NCBI RefSeq assembly: GCF_000421405.1 | Contig: NZ_ATWY01000001.1 | Span: 248,001 to 312,000 of the forward strand | Direction: 5' to 3' | From: Butyrivibrio sp. NC2007 | Lineage (GTDB): Bacteria > Bacillota > Clostridia > Lachnospirales > Lachnospiraceae | DNA length: 64,000 nucleotides | Shown here: piece by piece, positions 1 to 9,202 of the stretch | Numbering within the stretch: position 1 is the stretch's first letter | Layout: every line of letters starts with the position of its first letter | Notes under the pieces: generated by a model | What the model was told of the DNA's origin: nothing | What the model saw: only the letters and a program-made list of their open reading frames with translations | Databases searched by the model: none | Program-made: the position numbers and the translations under genes

Positions 1-435
1 AAGAGCTATCATCTCAGCGTCAGCGTATACAGAATCATCTTTAAAGAGCTCAACGCCTATATTGCCTGTTTCCTTTAATTTGCCCTGAAGACTTGAAGTA
101 TTAAGGAATGTACTGCCCTGATATACAACTCTCACAGGCATTGGATTTTCAAGCATTACCTTGGATGCACATCTGGCAATAGATGGTGTAAAGTCGGGTC
201 TTAAAACCATTGTATTTCCGTCTTTATCAAAGAACTTGTACAGTTCTCTCGCATCGCTGGCATTTATCTCCTGAGCAAATACATCGAAAAATTCAAACGT
301 AGGCGTTTCTATATCTTCATATCCATACAGTTTCATCTTCTCATGGATCTTGTCTCTTACGATCAGTCTGTCGCTGCATTCTGAACCATAGATATCTCTA
401 ACTCCGTCGGGAGTATGTAAAAGTACTTTATTCAT
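1..435 (-). CDS. hisZ: ATP phosphoribosyltransferase regulatory subunit HisZ, N-terminal part (runs off the left edge)
   Basis: Translating the minus strand from the ATG at 435 gives 145 codons open to the window edge, beginning MNKVLLHTPDGVRDIYG. The class II aminoacyl-tRNA synthetase-like fold is indicated by the motif-2 segment VLRPDFTPSIARCASK and by RVVYQGSTF. HisZ is a catalytically inactive HisRS paralogue that joins short-form HisG to form the first enzyme of histidine synthesis. HisRS is the alternative, but the early PDGVRDIYG and the segment GNTMVLRPDFTPSIAR fit HisZ better. The C-terminal half and any following hisG lie outside the window. A possible promoter precedes it in the 91-nt gap after recU. 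Confidence 0.8.
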   Translation of the reverse strand, partial: MNKVLLHTPDGVRDIYGSECSDRLIVRDKIHEKMKLYGYEDIETPTFEFFDVFAQEINASDARELYKFFDKDGNTMVLRPDFTPSIARCASKVMLENPMPVRVVYQGSTFLNTSSLQGKLKETGNIGVELFKDDSVYADAEMIAL

Positions 436-493
436 GTCTACCTCACTTTAGTAATGCGCAGTGCTACTATGATAATTCGCTACCATAGAAAAG

Positions 494-522
494 AGTTTAC
501 ATTATATCAAACAATATGTCAA
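494..522 (-). promoter_or_regulatory. Possible sigma-A promoter for hisZ
   Basis: On the minus strand TTGACA (517-522) is followed after 17 nt by TAAACT (494-499). A better -10 match, TATAAT (501-506), is also present but only 10 nt from the TTGACA. It lies in the short gap between recU and hisZ. It is unclear whether hisZ is separately transcribed or simply follows recU. Confidence 0.35.
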
Positions 523-526
523 ACAA

Positions 527-1066
527 TTATTCTCTCTCTTCAAGGTCAATCTGCATTGCATCAAGATAAGGGATTAAAAGCCCCGGGTCCTTGTGCTTTT
601 TTATTACATATTTAAGGTCCAGTTCATCATGGCGAAAGCTCTTTCTGCCTCCTGCCTGTGCTCTGTCCCAGAAAACGCGTAAGTTTCTGTAGGGAAGGTA
701 ATAGAATTCGTCTAAAGACGTAAAGTAGATAAGAAAAAATGCAACTCCATTCTGCTCCTCAAAGCTTTCCATGAAGTTAACCTGGTGCTGGTGAATATTT
801 TGCAGTGCAAAAGATGTTGTTGCGCATTCCTTGGCATCAAAGCACACAGGAATACCCTGGACTGCACCAATGTAGTCCACGGTTGACTTTTGATCAAAGT
901 AGGCAAGCGTTATGTGCCGTGTCTCCTTCTCAATATTTATTGGCGTAATAGGTGTGGGAATTTTCTGAATAAGACAAAGTCCAAGTTCAAGGTACCTCTC
1001 ATTTGTTCTGTTGACCATGTCTTCAAGCGTGGATCCCCTGAGTCCACGAGATTTCCATGTAGGCAT
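527..1066 (-). CDS. recU: Holliday junction resolvase RecU
   Basis: This 179-residue protein matches RecU, the Firmicute structure-specific endonuclease that cleaves four-way DNA junctions in recombinational repair. Visible family features are the basic N-terminus with RGSTLE (residues 10-15), the active-site segment STVDYIG (61-67) and the DAKE metal-binding motif (77-80), followed by the QVNFM helix region typical of the family. B. subtilis RecU is a little longer at the N-terminus (about 200 residues). It follows the rluA-type gene by 9 nt and is probably the last gene of the upstream run before hisZ. In B. subtilis recU sits beside a penicillin-binding protein gene; that linkage is not present here. 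Confidence 0.88.
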   Translation of the reverse strand: MPTWKSRGLRGSTLEDMVNRTNERYLELGLCLIQKIPTPITPINIEKETRHITLAYFDQKSTVDYIGAVQGIPVCFDAKECATTSFALQNIHQHQVNFMESFEEQNGVAFFLIYFTSLDEFYYLPYRNLRVFWDRAQAGGRKSFRHDELDLKYVIKKHKDPGLLIPYLDAMQIDLEERE

Positions 1067-1075
1067 AATTACCTC

Positions 1076-2050
1076 TTATTCAAATATATTAAATTCCTTT
1101 GGCATAGGAGCCGTAAACTCCTTACCTGAAAGCTCTTCAAAAGGCTCTTTTAAATTCTTTGGAAACTCAAGCCTGTAGCTGTGGAGAAGCTGAAAGTTAA
1201 GTCCCTTATAAGCTTTTCCGCCGTATTTTATATCTCCGAGAATAGGATGCCCTATACCGGCTAAATGAGCCCTTATCTGATGAGGTTTACCTGTTATCAG
1301 CTTAACCTCCAGCATTGTCATATCCTTTTCTCTGTTAAAGGATACAACATGAAACTCGGTTTCAACATAAGAATATGCCGGGTCATGCGGATCTTTATCA
1401 AGAATTACAACCTTGTTTTTCTTATCATCCTTTGACAAAAAACCTTTTAGTGAAAAGTCTGCATCGATCCTGCCCTTAACAATTGTGCGATAGAACTTCC
1501 CAACACTTCTGTCCTTTATAAGCTCATTCATCTTACGTGCGCCTACAAGTGATTTGGCACAGATCACAATACCGCTGGTATTTCGGTCCAGCCTGTTGCA
1601 TATCGAAGGCCTGTAGGTATCAAGGCTCTCTGCTGTGATATCACCCTTATTCAAAAGATATCCGATGAGCCACTCATTTAAGCTGTCATCATCCTTCTGC
1701 GATTTCTGTGAAAGAACACCTGCAGGCTTATCTACAAGAACAATATTATCATCCTCGTAAATAACGTGAAGTTCACCAATCTTTTTATAAGATAACAATT
1801 CCGGGCACTCTTTATCAGAACCTGCCTCAGTTCCGCGAAACTTATTCAGGGTATCATCAGTAAAGAAGATCTTTATTACATCTCCCTTTTTAAGTTTTTC
1901 CATTCCGTCTGACTTTTTGTCATTAAGGGTAATGTTCTTCTTTCGCAGCATCTTGTAAACAAAGCCGCTTGAAGCCTCTTTTAAATAGCCCTTAAGGAAT
2001 CTGTCAAAGCGTTTATCCTGTTCGTTTTCGCCAACTATGATCTCTTTCAT
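1076..2050 (-). CDS. RluA-family 23S rRNA pseudouridine synthase (RluC/RluD type)
   Basis: This enzyme isomerises uridine to pseudouridine in RNA. Residues 1 to about 70 form an S4-like RNA-binding domain. The catalytic domain follows, with VIYEDDNIVLVDKPAGVLSQ (about 97-116) and the signature CNRLDRNTSG, where D155 is the catalytic aspartate. The segment KPHQIRAHLAGIGHPILGD is the conserved C-terminal RluA motif. The length (324 residues) is normal for RluC/RluD. The family is certain; the exact target uridine cannot be read from sequence. It is one of three pseudouridine synthases of different families in this window (see 3326 and 27762). Confidence 0.88.
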   Translation of the reverse strand: MKEIIVGENEQDKRFDRFLKGYLKEASSGFVYKMLRKKNITLNDKKSDGMEKLKKGDVIKIFFTDDTLNKFRGTEAGSDKECPELLSYKKIGELHVIYEDDNIVLVDKPAGVLSQKSQKDDDSLNEWLIGYLLNKGDITAESLDTYRPSICNRLDRNTSGIVICAKSLVGARKMNELIKDRSVGKFYRTIVKGRIDADFSLKGFLSKDDKKNKVVILDKDPHDPAYSYVETEFHVVSFNREKDMTMLEVKLITGKPHQIRAHLAGIGHPILGDIKYGGKAYKGLNFQLLHSYRLEFPKNLKEPFEELSGKEFTAPMPKEFNIFE

Positions 2051-2058
2051 TTAACCGC

Positions 2059-2658
2059 CTATAATGATATTGATAAAAGAATTCCCGCCGGTGTCTGAGT
2101 TGTTCCCGGAACCCACGCATCCTCGATTGCCTGAGGGTCAATGTTTTTCTCAGCCCTTAGCTTCTCAAGCTGATCAAGCCTTCCTAGGAAAGTATCAAGC
2201 TTATTAAAGACCTTAATGCTGTAGCTTGAGTATCCACTCTGAGCCATCATCTTTTTAATGTGCTTCTCTATATCTTCGCAATCTACTGACTTATCAGAGC
2301 AGTAACAGCAGATGTTCTTATCAAGAACCGTAGAAGCAGCCACGTTGTAATTCTTGTCATAACTGGTGATGACTAGATCATAGTAAACAAGCAGATTCCC
2401 TTTATGCGCCTCAATCTGGCTATGATCACTTTCGCTGCAGCCCTTTCCTCTAATGAACATTATCATGTTAACTGCGCTCCAGCCTGTCGGAAGGCAGCCA
2501 AGAGCAGCTATTATGGAAAAGACATTTTTCTGTGTTCCGTTTATTACAAGACCGATTACAAAAATTGCAAGCGTAATAGCCAGGCACACAGCCGTTCTTA
2601 TTATCGTTACCTTTTTTCTGTATTCAATATATCCAAAGTCGCCTTTATACTTCTTCAT
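2059..2658 (-). CDS. Unrecognised protein with two N-terminal membrane segments
   Basis: I do not recognise this 199-residue protein. After a short charged N-terminus (MKKYKGDFGYIEYRKK) come two hydrophobic stretches, roughly residues 20-42 and 46-70, and then a soluble tail. The tail contains four cysteines in a short span (KNICCYCSDKSVDC), a possible metal or redox site. It overlaps the upstream HAD phosphatase gene by 4 nt (ATGA) and precedes the rluA-type gene by 8 nt, so it is translated within the same operon. No function can be assigned. Confidence 0.6.
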   Translation of the reverse strand: MKKYKGDFGYIEYRKKVTIIRTAVCLAITLAIFVIGLVINGTQKNVFSIIAALGCLPTGWSAVNMIMFIRGKGCSESDHSQIEAHKGNLLVYYDLVITSYDKNYNVAASTVLDKNICCYCSDKSVDCEDIEKHIKKMMAQSGYSSYSIKVFNKLDTFLGRLDQLEKLRAEKNIDPQAIEDAWVPGTTQTPAGILLSISL

Positions 2659-3317
2659 CCTTCAGTAAGTCCCCAATAATCTTCTATATAATCATCTGCC
2701 AGCTCTTTTTTTAGGTCATCGCTGTGCCTTGAATAATCATCACTTACTGCAACAACAGTCATGCCGGCATTCTTGGCAGCCTTGATGCCATCCACAAGAT
2801 CTTCAAAGACAAGACACTTTGATGGCTCAGCTCCCAGTTCATCCGCAACCGTAAGATAAATGTCAGGCGCTGGTTTCCCCTTAACTACCTGGGTTCCTGA
2901 CTTAATACTCTGAAATTTATCCATTATTCCATGGGAAGAAAGCACCTGTTTTATCAGCTCTGTTGAATTGCTGGAGGCAATGCCAAGCTTAATGCCGCTC
3001 TCTTCACACTTATCCAAAAGATCAGATACTCCTTCCTTTAGAGGCACTTCGCTTGTGTATTTATCCCATGCCATTTTATTCCAGTCATCGCCGATCTTCT
3101 CAACAGAATCCTTAAGGTTAAATCTCTCCTTGAAGTAAACGGCAGTCTCAACAAAGCTTCTTCCGCCTATATCCTTCTGGAGAGTGCTTGGAGCCTCTAT
3201 TCCATGTCCTGCCAAATACTCAACATCTATAGCTTTCCACATCCACATGGAATCAACAAGCGATCCATCGAGGTCAAAGATCACTGCTTCATAATCATTA
3301 AGCTTTATATCTTTCAT
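2655..3317 (-). CDS. HAD-superfamily hydrolase, beta-phosphoglucomutase-like (subfamily IA)
   Basis: All HAD motifs are present: motif I FDLDGSLVDS with nucleophile D15 and acid/base D17, motif II IASSNS, a motif III lysine in VVKGKPAPD, and motif IV LVFEDLVDGIKAAKNAG. A helical cap domain sits between motifs I and II, as in beta-phosphoglucomutase and sugar-phosphate phosphatases. The family acts on small phosphorylated metabolites; the substrate is not determinable here. The 220-residue length is typical. It is translationally coupled to the downstream membrane protein by a 4-nt overlap and follows the rsuA-type gene by 8 nt. Confidence 0.85.
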   Translation of the reverse strand: MKDIKLNDYEAVIFDLDGSLVDSMWMWKAIDVEYLAGHGIEAPSTLQKDIGGRSFVETAVYFKERFNLKDSVEKIGDDWNKMAWDKYTSEVPLKEGVSDLLDKCEESGIKLGIASSNSTELIKQVLSSHGIMDKFQSIKSGTQVVKGKPAPDIYLTVADELGAEPSKCLVFEDLVDGIKAAKNAGMTVVAVSDDYSRHSDDLKKELADDYIEDYWGLTEG

Positions 3318-3325
3318 AAATCATC

Positions 3326-4057
3326 CTATTTCTTTAATTCATTAATTTCTTCTTCGGTAAGTGGTCTGTAATCACCGACAGGAAGGTCGTCGCCAAGCTC
3401 TAAACTTCCCATAGAGATTCTGCGAAGAAACATTACTTCATTCCCAACAGCTTCAAGCATTCTCTTTACCTGATGGAATCTGCCTTCATGAATGGTAAGG
3501 AAAATCACCGGATATCCTTCTTCGTCCTTGTCATCACAAAGCTCAACCTTAGCAGGAAGTGTGTAATCTATGCTTCCATCATCCTTCTTATCACCGATAT
3601 TCACGCCCTTTTCAAGCTTCTCTATATCAGCAGGTAAAAGAGCTTGTCTGATATGTACTTCATAGACCTTATCCACATGTTTTTTAGGTGAAAGGAGTCT
3701 GTGGATCAGATCCCCGTCATCTGTAATAAGAAGCAGCCCTTCTGTGTCGATATCAAGCCTTCCACAGGGAGAAAGACCTTTTACATTTTCTCCGGATAAA
3801 AGATCAAGCACCGTTTCGTTCCTGCCATCTCTTGTGGCACTCACAACGCCTACAGGCTTATTCAGCAAATAGTAATGATACTTGCTGTAACTAAGGACTA
3901 TTCCGTCAAAAGCGATCTCATCGCTGTTTTCATCGATATGCATATCAGCCTTTGAAGCAGGTATCCCGTTTACAGCGCATCTTCCGTTTTTTACATATTC
4001 TTTTATCTGCTTTCTGGTACCTATATTTTGTTCCGAAAGAAATTTATCAAGTCTCAA
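3326..4057 (-). CDS. RsuA-family 16S rRNA pseudouridine synthase
   Basis: The N-terminal S4 domain (MRLDKFLSEQNIGTRKQIKE) is followed by the RsuA/RluB/RluE/RluF catalytic domain, with YLLNKPVGVVSATRD and the catalytic motif GRLDIDTEGLLLITDDG (D102). The tail motif EGRFHQVKRMLEAVGN is conserved in RsuA, which makes pseudouridine 516 in 16S rRNA. The VKRM rather than IRRM arginine pattern favours the RsuA branch. The length is normal at 243 residues. It lies 11 nt downstream of the amidase gene. Confidence 0.85.
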   Translation of the reverse strand: MRLDKFLSEQNIGTRKQIKEYVKNGRCAVNGIPASKADMHIDENSDEIAFDGIVLSYSKYHYYLLNKPVGVVSATRDGRNETVLDLLSGENVKGLSPCGRLDIDTEGLLLITDDGDLIHRLLSPKKHVDKVYEVHIRQALLPADIEKLEKGVNIGDKKDDGSIDYTLPAKVELCDDKDEEGYPVIFLTIHEGRFHQVKRMLEAVGNEVMFLRRISMGSLELGDDLPVGDYRPLTEEEINELKK

Positions 4058-4068
4058 TGTCTTTTTCC

Positions 4069-5124
4069 TTAATAATTGAATGTAGCTGCCACCTGAACAG
4101 GATTACTTAAAGTACCCTTTTCATAGTTGTTGTAAGCAGCACAGACTATTGTTGGATTTACAGTTCCGCTTGGAACCTTAACGTTAAAGGACTGTGTAGA
4201 CTTACTCCTGTCCCACATCTGCAGAGTATTAAAGGTCTTACCGCCATCATAGCTGTATGTAAAGTAGATGACAGGACTCTGGCTGTCCTTGGTCGTCATT
4301 TCAACAAGTACATTTCCGCTGGCAAGGTCGTAAGCAAGAACCTTAATCTCGCACTTCTCAGGTCCTGTTTCATCCTGATAAAGAACTCTTCCGGGCTTTT
4401 TAACTGAAGTGTATTTAAAGCCTGAATAATCAGCTCCTGTAGTGCTTGATTTAAGCTTAAAGTACTTGGCAATTGCAGTTGCATCAGCGGCAGCCAGTTT
4501 GCCAATAAAGTCAGCAGTCTTGATCTTGGAGACATCCACTCCATGGTCGAGGTATGCATGCTCCATGATAACGCAAGGCATGTTTCTTGCAACGCAGGCT
4601 CTTATGATTCCGTAGTAGTCCTTACCGGAAGATCCGACTCTCGTCTTAACACCCTTCTGATAAAGGCCCAGTCCACTCCATTCTGACTGGAGAATATTGC
4701 CGAAGTTAGCACCTGCTACATAGTAATTACCAAAGGTAGATGTCCAAATTTCAGAGCCGTAAAAAGCATGATTGCTTGAAGCGTTGAAGTGAATACTGTA
4801 TACGAAATCTGCTCCGACACTCTTTGCATATGCTGCCCTGTCTTCCAGTGAAATAGCTGTGTCAGTGGTTCTCGTGGTATATACGGTAACTCCATCATAT
4901 TTTTCAAGCTCAGCCTTCAGGACATTGGCAACCTGAAGAGTAAGAGCCTTCTCTGAAAGGCCGTTATACTGGGCACCAAGGTTTCTGTCTCCCTCTCCTC
5001 CGTGTCCCGGATCAATTACAACTACCACATTCTTAGATGCTGCACTTGTATCGATCGAAGTAGCTCCGAATACAGCTGTGAATACCATTACAAAAGTAAA
5101 TACATACGAAATAAGCTTTTTCAT
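4069..5124 (-). CDS. Secreted N-acetylmuramoyl-L-alanine amidase (Amidase_3)
   Basis: This exported zinc enzyme cleaves the bond between muramic acid and the stem peptide of peptidoglycan. The start is set at the ATG at 5124, which has a GGGGGA ribosome-binding site and begins the signal peptide MKKLISYVFTFVMVFTAVFG; a longer reading frame to 5166 has no such support. The Amidase_3 zinc ligands are visible as DPGHGG (H41), LSEKAL (E58) and YSIHFNASS (H112), and the catalytic glutamate as VIMEHA (E188). A C-terminal domain of about 120 residues after position 225 looks like a beta-rich wall-binding or structural module that I cannot name. The gene starts only 28 nt beyond a terminator-like hairpin. 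Confidence 0.88.
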   Translation of the reverse strand: MKKLISYVFTFVMVFTAVFGATSIDTSAASKNVVVVIDPGHGGEGDRNLGAQYNGLSEKALTLQVANVLKAELEKYDGVTVYTTRTTDTAISLEDRAAYAKSVGADFVYSIHFNASSNHAFYGSEIWTSTFGNYYVAGANFGNILQSEWSGLGLYQKGVKTRVGSSGKDYYGIIRACVARNMPCVIMEHAYLDHGVDVSKIKTADFIGKLAAADATAIAKYFKLKSSTTGADYSGFKYTSVKKPGRVLYQDETGPEKCEIKVLAYDLASGNVLVEMTTKDSQSPVIYFTYSYDGGKTFNTLQMWDRSKSTQSFNVKVPSGTVNPTIVCAAYNNYEKGTLSNPVQVAATFNY

Positions 5125-5151
5125 AATATCCCCCAAACTCCTATTAAAGAT

Positions 5152-5179
5152 AAAAAGCTGTCGCAATAATGCGGCAGCT
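5152..5179 (-). terminator. Rho-independent terminator-like hairpin after the coiled-coil gene
   Basis: On the minus strand, AGCTGCCGCA and TGCGACAGCT form a stem with one mismatch around a short loop, followed by TTTTT. It lies just past the stop codon at 5195 and only 28 nt before the amidase ATG, leaving no room for a separate promoter between them. Confidence 0.7.
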
Positions 5180-5194
5180 CTTAGTAATCGCTAC

Positions 5195-5896
5195 TTAGTT
5201 AAGCATATCAAGATTTAAACTTCCATCATCCAAAGCTGCGCCCTGATTTTCAGTTGTAACAGCTGCGCCGGTTCCTACAGAAGCACCGCCAACAGGTGGA
5301 CGAAGGTCCGCTCTGTTTGACTTGATGATCTCACTGTACTGAGTAAGTGCAGAGAGAATGCTGTCATTGCTCTGAGTTACCTCTTTAACAATATTGATGC
5401 TGTTCTGCTTAACTGACTCGATGATCTCGTCGTTATTCTTGCTTGTTGCATCAATTGACTGATTTATGATGGAATCAACGTTCTCTAGAAGCTGATCTGT
5501 GTACTGTACAGCAGCTGCCTTCATCTCATTGGCCTCAATTGTTGCCTTGTCAAGGATGTCCTTGGCCTGGGCAGCAGCCTGTGAGATTACTTCATTGGCC
5601 TGAGCGTACGCCTGCTGCATGATCTCATGCTCGTTAATAAGTTCATTGGTGTGAGCAGTTGCCTCATCAATGAGCTCCTGAGCCTTCTTGCGCGCGTCAT
5701 TTAAAATTGCTTCCTTGTTGCTGATGATCTTCTGATATCTCTTGATTTCCTCAGGTGTCTTGCTGCGAAGCTCTCTAAGAAGCTCATCAATCTCTTCTTT
5801 GTTGACAATGATCTTGGTCTGAGACAAAGGCTGTGGTTTGCAATTATCTATATATGTCTCGATCTCGTCAATAAGCTGTTCTATTCTGCTGGTCAT
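5195..5896 (-). CDS. Coiled-coil protein resembling ATP synthase b/H subunits or DivIVA-type proteins
   Basis: This is a 233-residue protein dominated by a long helical coiled coil, about residues 45-185, with many Ala/Glu/Gln heptads such as AQANEVISQAAAQAKDIL. It has no signal peptide or membrane segment. The C-terminal 40 residues are Gly/Ala-rich and probably disordered. Automatic pipelines often label such proteins ATPase subunit H, but nothing here supports an ATPase role. Its position directly downstream of coaD-rsmD suggests a housekeeping, possibly structural or divisome-associated, protein. It is the last gene before a terminator. Confidence 0.6.
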   Translation of the reverse strand: MTSRIEQLIDEIETYIDNCKPQPLSQTKIIVNKEEIDELLRELRSKTPEEIKRYQKIISNKEAILNDARKKAQELIDEATAHTNELINEHEIMQQAYAQANEVISQAAAQAKDILDKATIEANEMKAAAVQYTDQLLENVDSIINQSIDATSKNNDEIIESVKQNSINIVKEVTQSNDSILSALTQYSEIIKSNRADLRPPVGGASVGTGAAVTTENQGAALDDGSLNLDMLN

Positions 5897-5913
5897 GATA
5901 AATACCCCCGAAT

Positions 5914-6399
5914 TTATTTGAATCCGTATTTTTTGTATAGCTCTGTGGCTATAAATTCCGGAACGCAGGTTGTAATATCCCCATTATAACTTGCGATCTC
6001 TTTTACAACTGAGCTGCTAAGGTATGAATACTCAAGGCTGGTTGTAAGGAATACGGTATCCACCTCATGGTGTGATAACTCTCTGTTAATCTGTGCAATC
6101 TGAAGCTCATATTCAAAATCAGTTATGGCTCGTAACCCCCTGATGATGATATGGATCTGATTTTCCTTGCAATAATCAATAAGAAGTCCGCCAAAAGACT
6201 CGATTCGCACATTTGGCAGGTCCTTCACAGATTCTTTTAACATTTTAACACGTTCATCAAGGGTAAACAATGGAGTTTTAGATGAATTGCACATTACAGC
6301 TACGATCAGCTCATCAAACATGCTGGATGCGCGCTTTATAATGTCCAGGTGTCCAAGTGTTACCGGATCAAAACTTCCCGGATATACAGCAGTCTTCAT
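5914..6399 (-). CDS. coaD: Phosphopantetheine adenylyltransferase CoaD
   Basis: CoaD transfers AMP from ATP to 4'-phosphopantetheine in the penultimate step of coenzyme A synthesis. The 161-residue length is standard. The nucleotidyltransferase motif is [12 protein letters not shown] (T14-L-G-H17), the central substrate loop is [16 protein letters not shown], and the C-terminal [14 protein letters not shown] corresponds to the family ISSS/T motif. The gene follows rsmD by 2 nt, an arrangement widespread in Firmicutes. Confidence 0.96.
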   Translation of the reverse strand: MKTAVYPGSFDPVTLGHLDIIKRASSMFDELIVAVMCNSSKTPLFTLDERVKMLKESVKDLPNVRIESFGGLLIDYCKENQIHIIIRGLRAITDFEYELQIAQINRELSHHEVDTVFLTTSLEYSYLSSSVVKEIASYNGDITTCVPEFIATELYKKYGFK

Positions 6400-6401
6400 A
6401 A

Positions 6402-6956
6402 TCAGTTGCCCTTTCTGTACAGGAAAACATGTTTGTTGCTCTTGTACTCTTTCTCCTTGCGAACTTCAAATCCATAGTCCTCTGCAAAAGAGAAATCGTA
6501 GTCCTTGTCGCTCTCGACAATTATCATGGTATTCTCTGTAACATAGCTCATCTGAGAGAGCTGGGAAAGCGTTCTCTCGTAGAGCTCTCCGTGATAAGGA
6601 GGATCTATAAAGATTATATCAACTTCACTTTCCTTAATGCCGCGAAGCGCCAGAACAACATCCTGCTTAAGGACCACAGAATCTTCTTCAAAATGAGTGG
6701 TCTTTAGGTTCTGCATTATGCACTTGTAGGCATTTGTAGCATTCTCAACAAAGTAAGCCTTGCTTGCACCTCTTGAGAGTGCCTCTATTCCGATCCCGCC
6801 GCTTCCTGCGAACAGATCCACAAACACCGCACCCGGTACCTGATTCTGTATCATATTAAACAGGGTTTCCTTAATACGGTCCTGTGTCGGCCTTGTGTCA
6901 TTTCCTTCAGGAGTTACAAGTCTAAGTCTCCTGGCAGATCCTGCAATTACTCTCAT
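6402..6956 (-). CDS. rsmD: 16S rRNA (guanine(966)-N2)-methyltransferase RsmD
   Basis: RsmD methylates G966 of 16S rRNA using S-adenosylmethionine. Visible motifs are the N-terminal [12 protein letters not shown], the [14 protein letters not shown] segment, SAM motif [20 protein letters not shown] and the catalytic DPPY (residues 118-121). The 184-residue length is normal. It overlaps the upstream topoisomerase A-subunit gene by 4 nt (ATGA) and is followed by coaD 2 nt later. Confidence 0.95.
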   Translation of the reverse strand: MRVIAGSARRLRLVTPEGNDTRPTQDRIKETLFNMIQNQVPGAVFVDLFAGSGGIGIEALSRGASKAYFVENATNAYKCIMQNLKTTHFEEDSVVLKQDVVLALRGIKESEVDIIFIDPPYHGELYERTLSQLSQMSYVTENTMIIVESDKDYDFSFAEDYGFEVRKEKEYKSNKHVFLYRKGN

Positions 6957-9190
6957 AGTCTTACCTTTGTTCCCTTTGTATCTCTGCTGGTTATCTTAAG
7001 GTGCCCTAAATGAAGCTCCTTACCGTTGTGTTCAATGCTCTTTTCTTCCATGTCATTAAGGAAAAAGACATCTCGGATGTAGTCATTCTTTGTAAGCCTC
7101 ATACCTCTTACACCGACTGCTATCTTCTTTTTCTCAGGTACCGTCTCAATAAGGAATCTGAGGAAATATCCATCGTTTGTTCTAAGCACGACTGTCTTCT
7201 GAGTCTTAATAACCTCTACGCTTACAACTTCATCTCCGTCAAGGAGCTTGGTGGCAGCAACGGTTCTCTTTGAAACATCAAACTCTCCGCCGTCAACAAC
7301 CTTCATCATGGACATCTTGGTTGTAAACAGGAGCCTGTAGAGATTAAGGTCTGACTGGCTTGAAGCCATGACAATTGTCTCTTTTGAAGTGTCAAAGTTG
7401 CTGACATTGTCGATAGGAATACCCTTATCTCTCATCTTGCCCTGAGGAAGATCCATAGCTTTTACAGTATGGAGATTACCTGTATTCGTAAAGAAACAGA
7501 TCTTGCCGGTGTTCTTCATGATAAATGAGAACTTAAACTCGGCCTGGATAGTCTCTTTATTCTTCTCATAGGTTGAAGCATCGATGGTCTTGGCATAGCC
7601 GAATCTGTCCATGATAAATGCTACATCGATCTCTTCAACGGGCTTTTCTTCGTAAACTGCATTTTCCCTGTTGTCGATTAAAGTTCTTCTGGGTCTTTGA
7701 TATTCTTTCTTTATCTTGGTGAGCTCATTCTGGATGACCATTGACATGGACTCATGGCTCTCAAGAATATCCTCGTATTTGTAGATATTGGCTACTGTCT
7801 GCTCATGTTCCTTGATAAGAGCATCAAGTTCAAGGCCGATGAGTTTGTAGAGTCTCATCTCCAAAATGGCATCTGCCTGAGCTTCTGAGAAAAGAAGCTG
7901 AGCAGCCATTGCCTTGGACTCTCTTGACTTAAAGTTAATGCCTTCTGTGTTTCCGTTTACAAGGCAGTCCTTAGCCATTGCTCTGTCCTTGGAGCCTCTG
8001 AGGATCTCAATTACAAGGTCGATCACATTGCAGGCCTTGATAAGACCTTCCTGGATCTCTTTCTTGTCCTGCTCTTTTTTAAGAAGTGTCTGGTACTTTC
8101 TTGTGGCAATCTCAAACTGGAAGTCCGCACAGGCTCTCATGATCTCTTTTAAAGACATGGTCTCAGGGCGTCCGTTATCGATGGCCAGCATGTTAACGCC
8201 AAATGTATCCTCAAGTTTGGTCTTCTTGTAAAGAAGGTTTGTAAAGTTCTCTACGTCAGTGTCCTTCTTGAGCTCTATTACGATTCTGATTCCTTCCTTG
8301 GAAGACTGGTTTGAAATATCAACAATAACATTGGTGATCTTCTTCTCAGCAAGTTCCGCTACATCAGCCATAAACTTGCCAATGCCGGCTCCGATCATGG
8401 TATAAGGAATCTCTGTTATGATCAGATTTATGTGTCCGTTCTTACCCTTTTCGGTTTCAACCTTGCCTCTTATCCTGATCTTACCGATACCGGTCTCATA
8501 GATTTCTAAAAGTTCATCCTTGTTGATAACAACTCCGCCTGTAGGGAAGTCAGGTCCCTTGATGTACTTCATCAGGTCTTTTGTTGTAAGAGAGTCGTTC
8601 TGAATGTAGGCGATCTGTGCGTCAATTACCTCAGCCAGATTGTGAGGAGGTGTACTGGTTGCCATACCTACTGCGATACCTTCACTTCCGTTTATAAGGA
8701 AGTTGGGGATCTTAACAGGGAGAACCGATGGCTCTTTTTCTGTCTCATCAAAGTTCGGGAGGAAATCAACTACGTTTAAGTTCAAATCCTCAAGGAAGTT
8801 CTCCTGAGTAACTTTTGAAAGACGCGCCTCGGTATAACGCATGGCAGCAGCGCCGTCGCCTTCGATGTTTCCGAAGTTTCCGTGGCCGTCAACAAGAGGA
8901 ATAGCCTTTTTAAAGTCCTGGGTCATTACAACAAGACAGTCATAGATAGAGCTGTCGCCGTGAGGGTGATATTTACCCATGGTATCGCCGACGATTCTTG
9001 CGCTCTTTCTGTAAGGCTTGTCATATCTGATTCCGAGTTCGTACATGTCATAGAGAGTTCTTCTCTGAACCGGCTTAAGTCCGTCTCTGATATCCGGAAG
9101 TGCACGAGCCACGATTACGCTCATGGCATAATCTATAAAGGACTTCTGCATGATCTCGGAATATTCAGTTCTGATAATTCGATCTTCCAT
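6953..9190 (-). CDS. parC: Type IIA DNA topoisomerase subunit A (ParC-like, possibly a second GyrA)
   Basis: This is the DNA-cleaving subunit of topoisomerase IV or gyrase. The breakage-reunion domain contains [13 protein letters not shown], the quinolone-region sequence [11 protein letters not shown] (S80 and D84, the drug-sensitive residues) and the active-site tyrosine Y119 in [11 protein letters not shown]. The C-terminal beta-pinwheel is about 250 residues, and the canonical gyrase box (QRRGGRG-like) is not recognisable; the nearest segment is [10 protein letters not shown]. That, the 745-residue length and the location with a B-subunit gene away from a dnaA-recF context favour ParC. I cannot exclude a divergent gyrase. 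The gene follows its partner by 12 nt. Confidence 0.85.
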   Translation of the reverse strand: MEDRIIRTEYSEIMQKSFIDYAMSVIVARALPDIRDGLKPVQRRTLYDMYELGIRYDKPYRKSARIVGDTMGKYHPHGDSSIYDCLVVMTQDFKKAIPLVDGHGNFGNIEGDGAAAMRYTEARLSKVTQENFLEDLNLNVVDFLPNFDETEKEPSVLPVKIPNFLINGSEGIAVGMATSTPPHNLAEVIDAQIAYIQNDSLTTKDLMKYIKGPDFPTGGVVINKDELLEIYETGIGKIRIRGKVETEKGKNGHINLIITEIPYTMIGAGIGKFMADVAELAEKKITNVIVDISNQSSKEGIRIVIELKKDTDVENFTNLLYKKTKLEDTFGVNMLAIDNGRPETMSLKEIMRACADFQFEIATRKYQTLLKKEQDKKEIQEGLIKACNVIDLVIEILRGSKDRAMAKDCLVNGNTEGINFKSRESKAMAAQLLFSEAQADAILEMRLYKLIGLELDALIKEHEQTVANIYKYEDILESHESMSMVIQNELTKIKKEYQRPRRTLIDNRENAVYEEKPVEEIDVAFIMDRFGYAKTIDASTYEKNKETIQAEFKFSFIMKNTGKICFFTNTGNLHTVKAMDLPQGKMRDKGIPIDNVSNFDTSKETIVMASSQSDLNLYRLLFTTKMSMMKVVDGGEFDVSKRTVAATKLLDGDEVVSVEVIKTQKTVVLRTNDGYFLRFLIETVPEKKKIAVGVRGMRLTKNDYIRDVFFLNDMEEKSIEHNGKELHLGHLKITSRDTKGTKVRL

Positions 9191-9202
9191 TTATAACCAT
9201 CC

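Noticed and set aside
436..526. T-box(His) leader for hisZ
   Set aside because: The gap is 91 nt and shows neither a T-box sequence nor a terminator/antiterminator pair.
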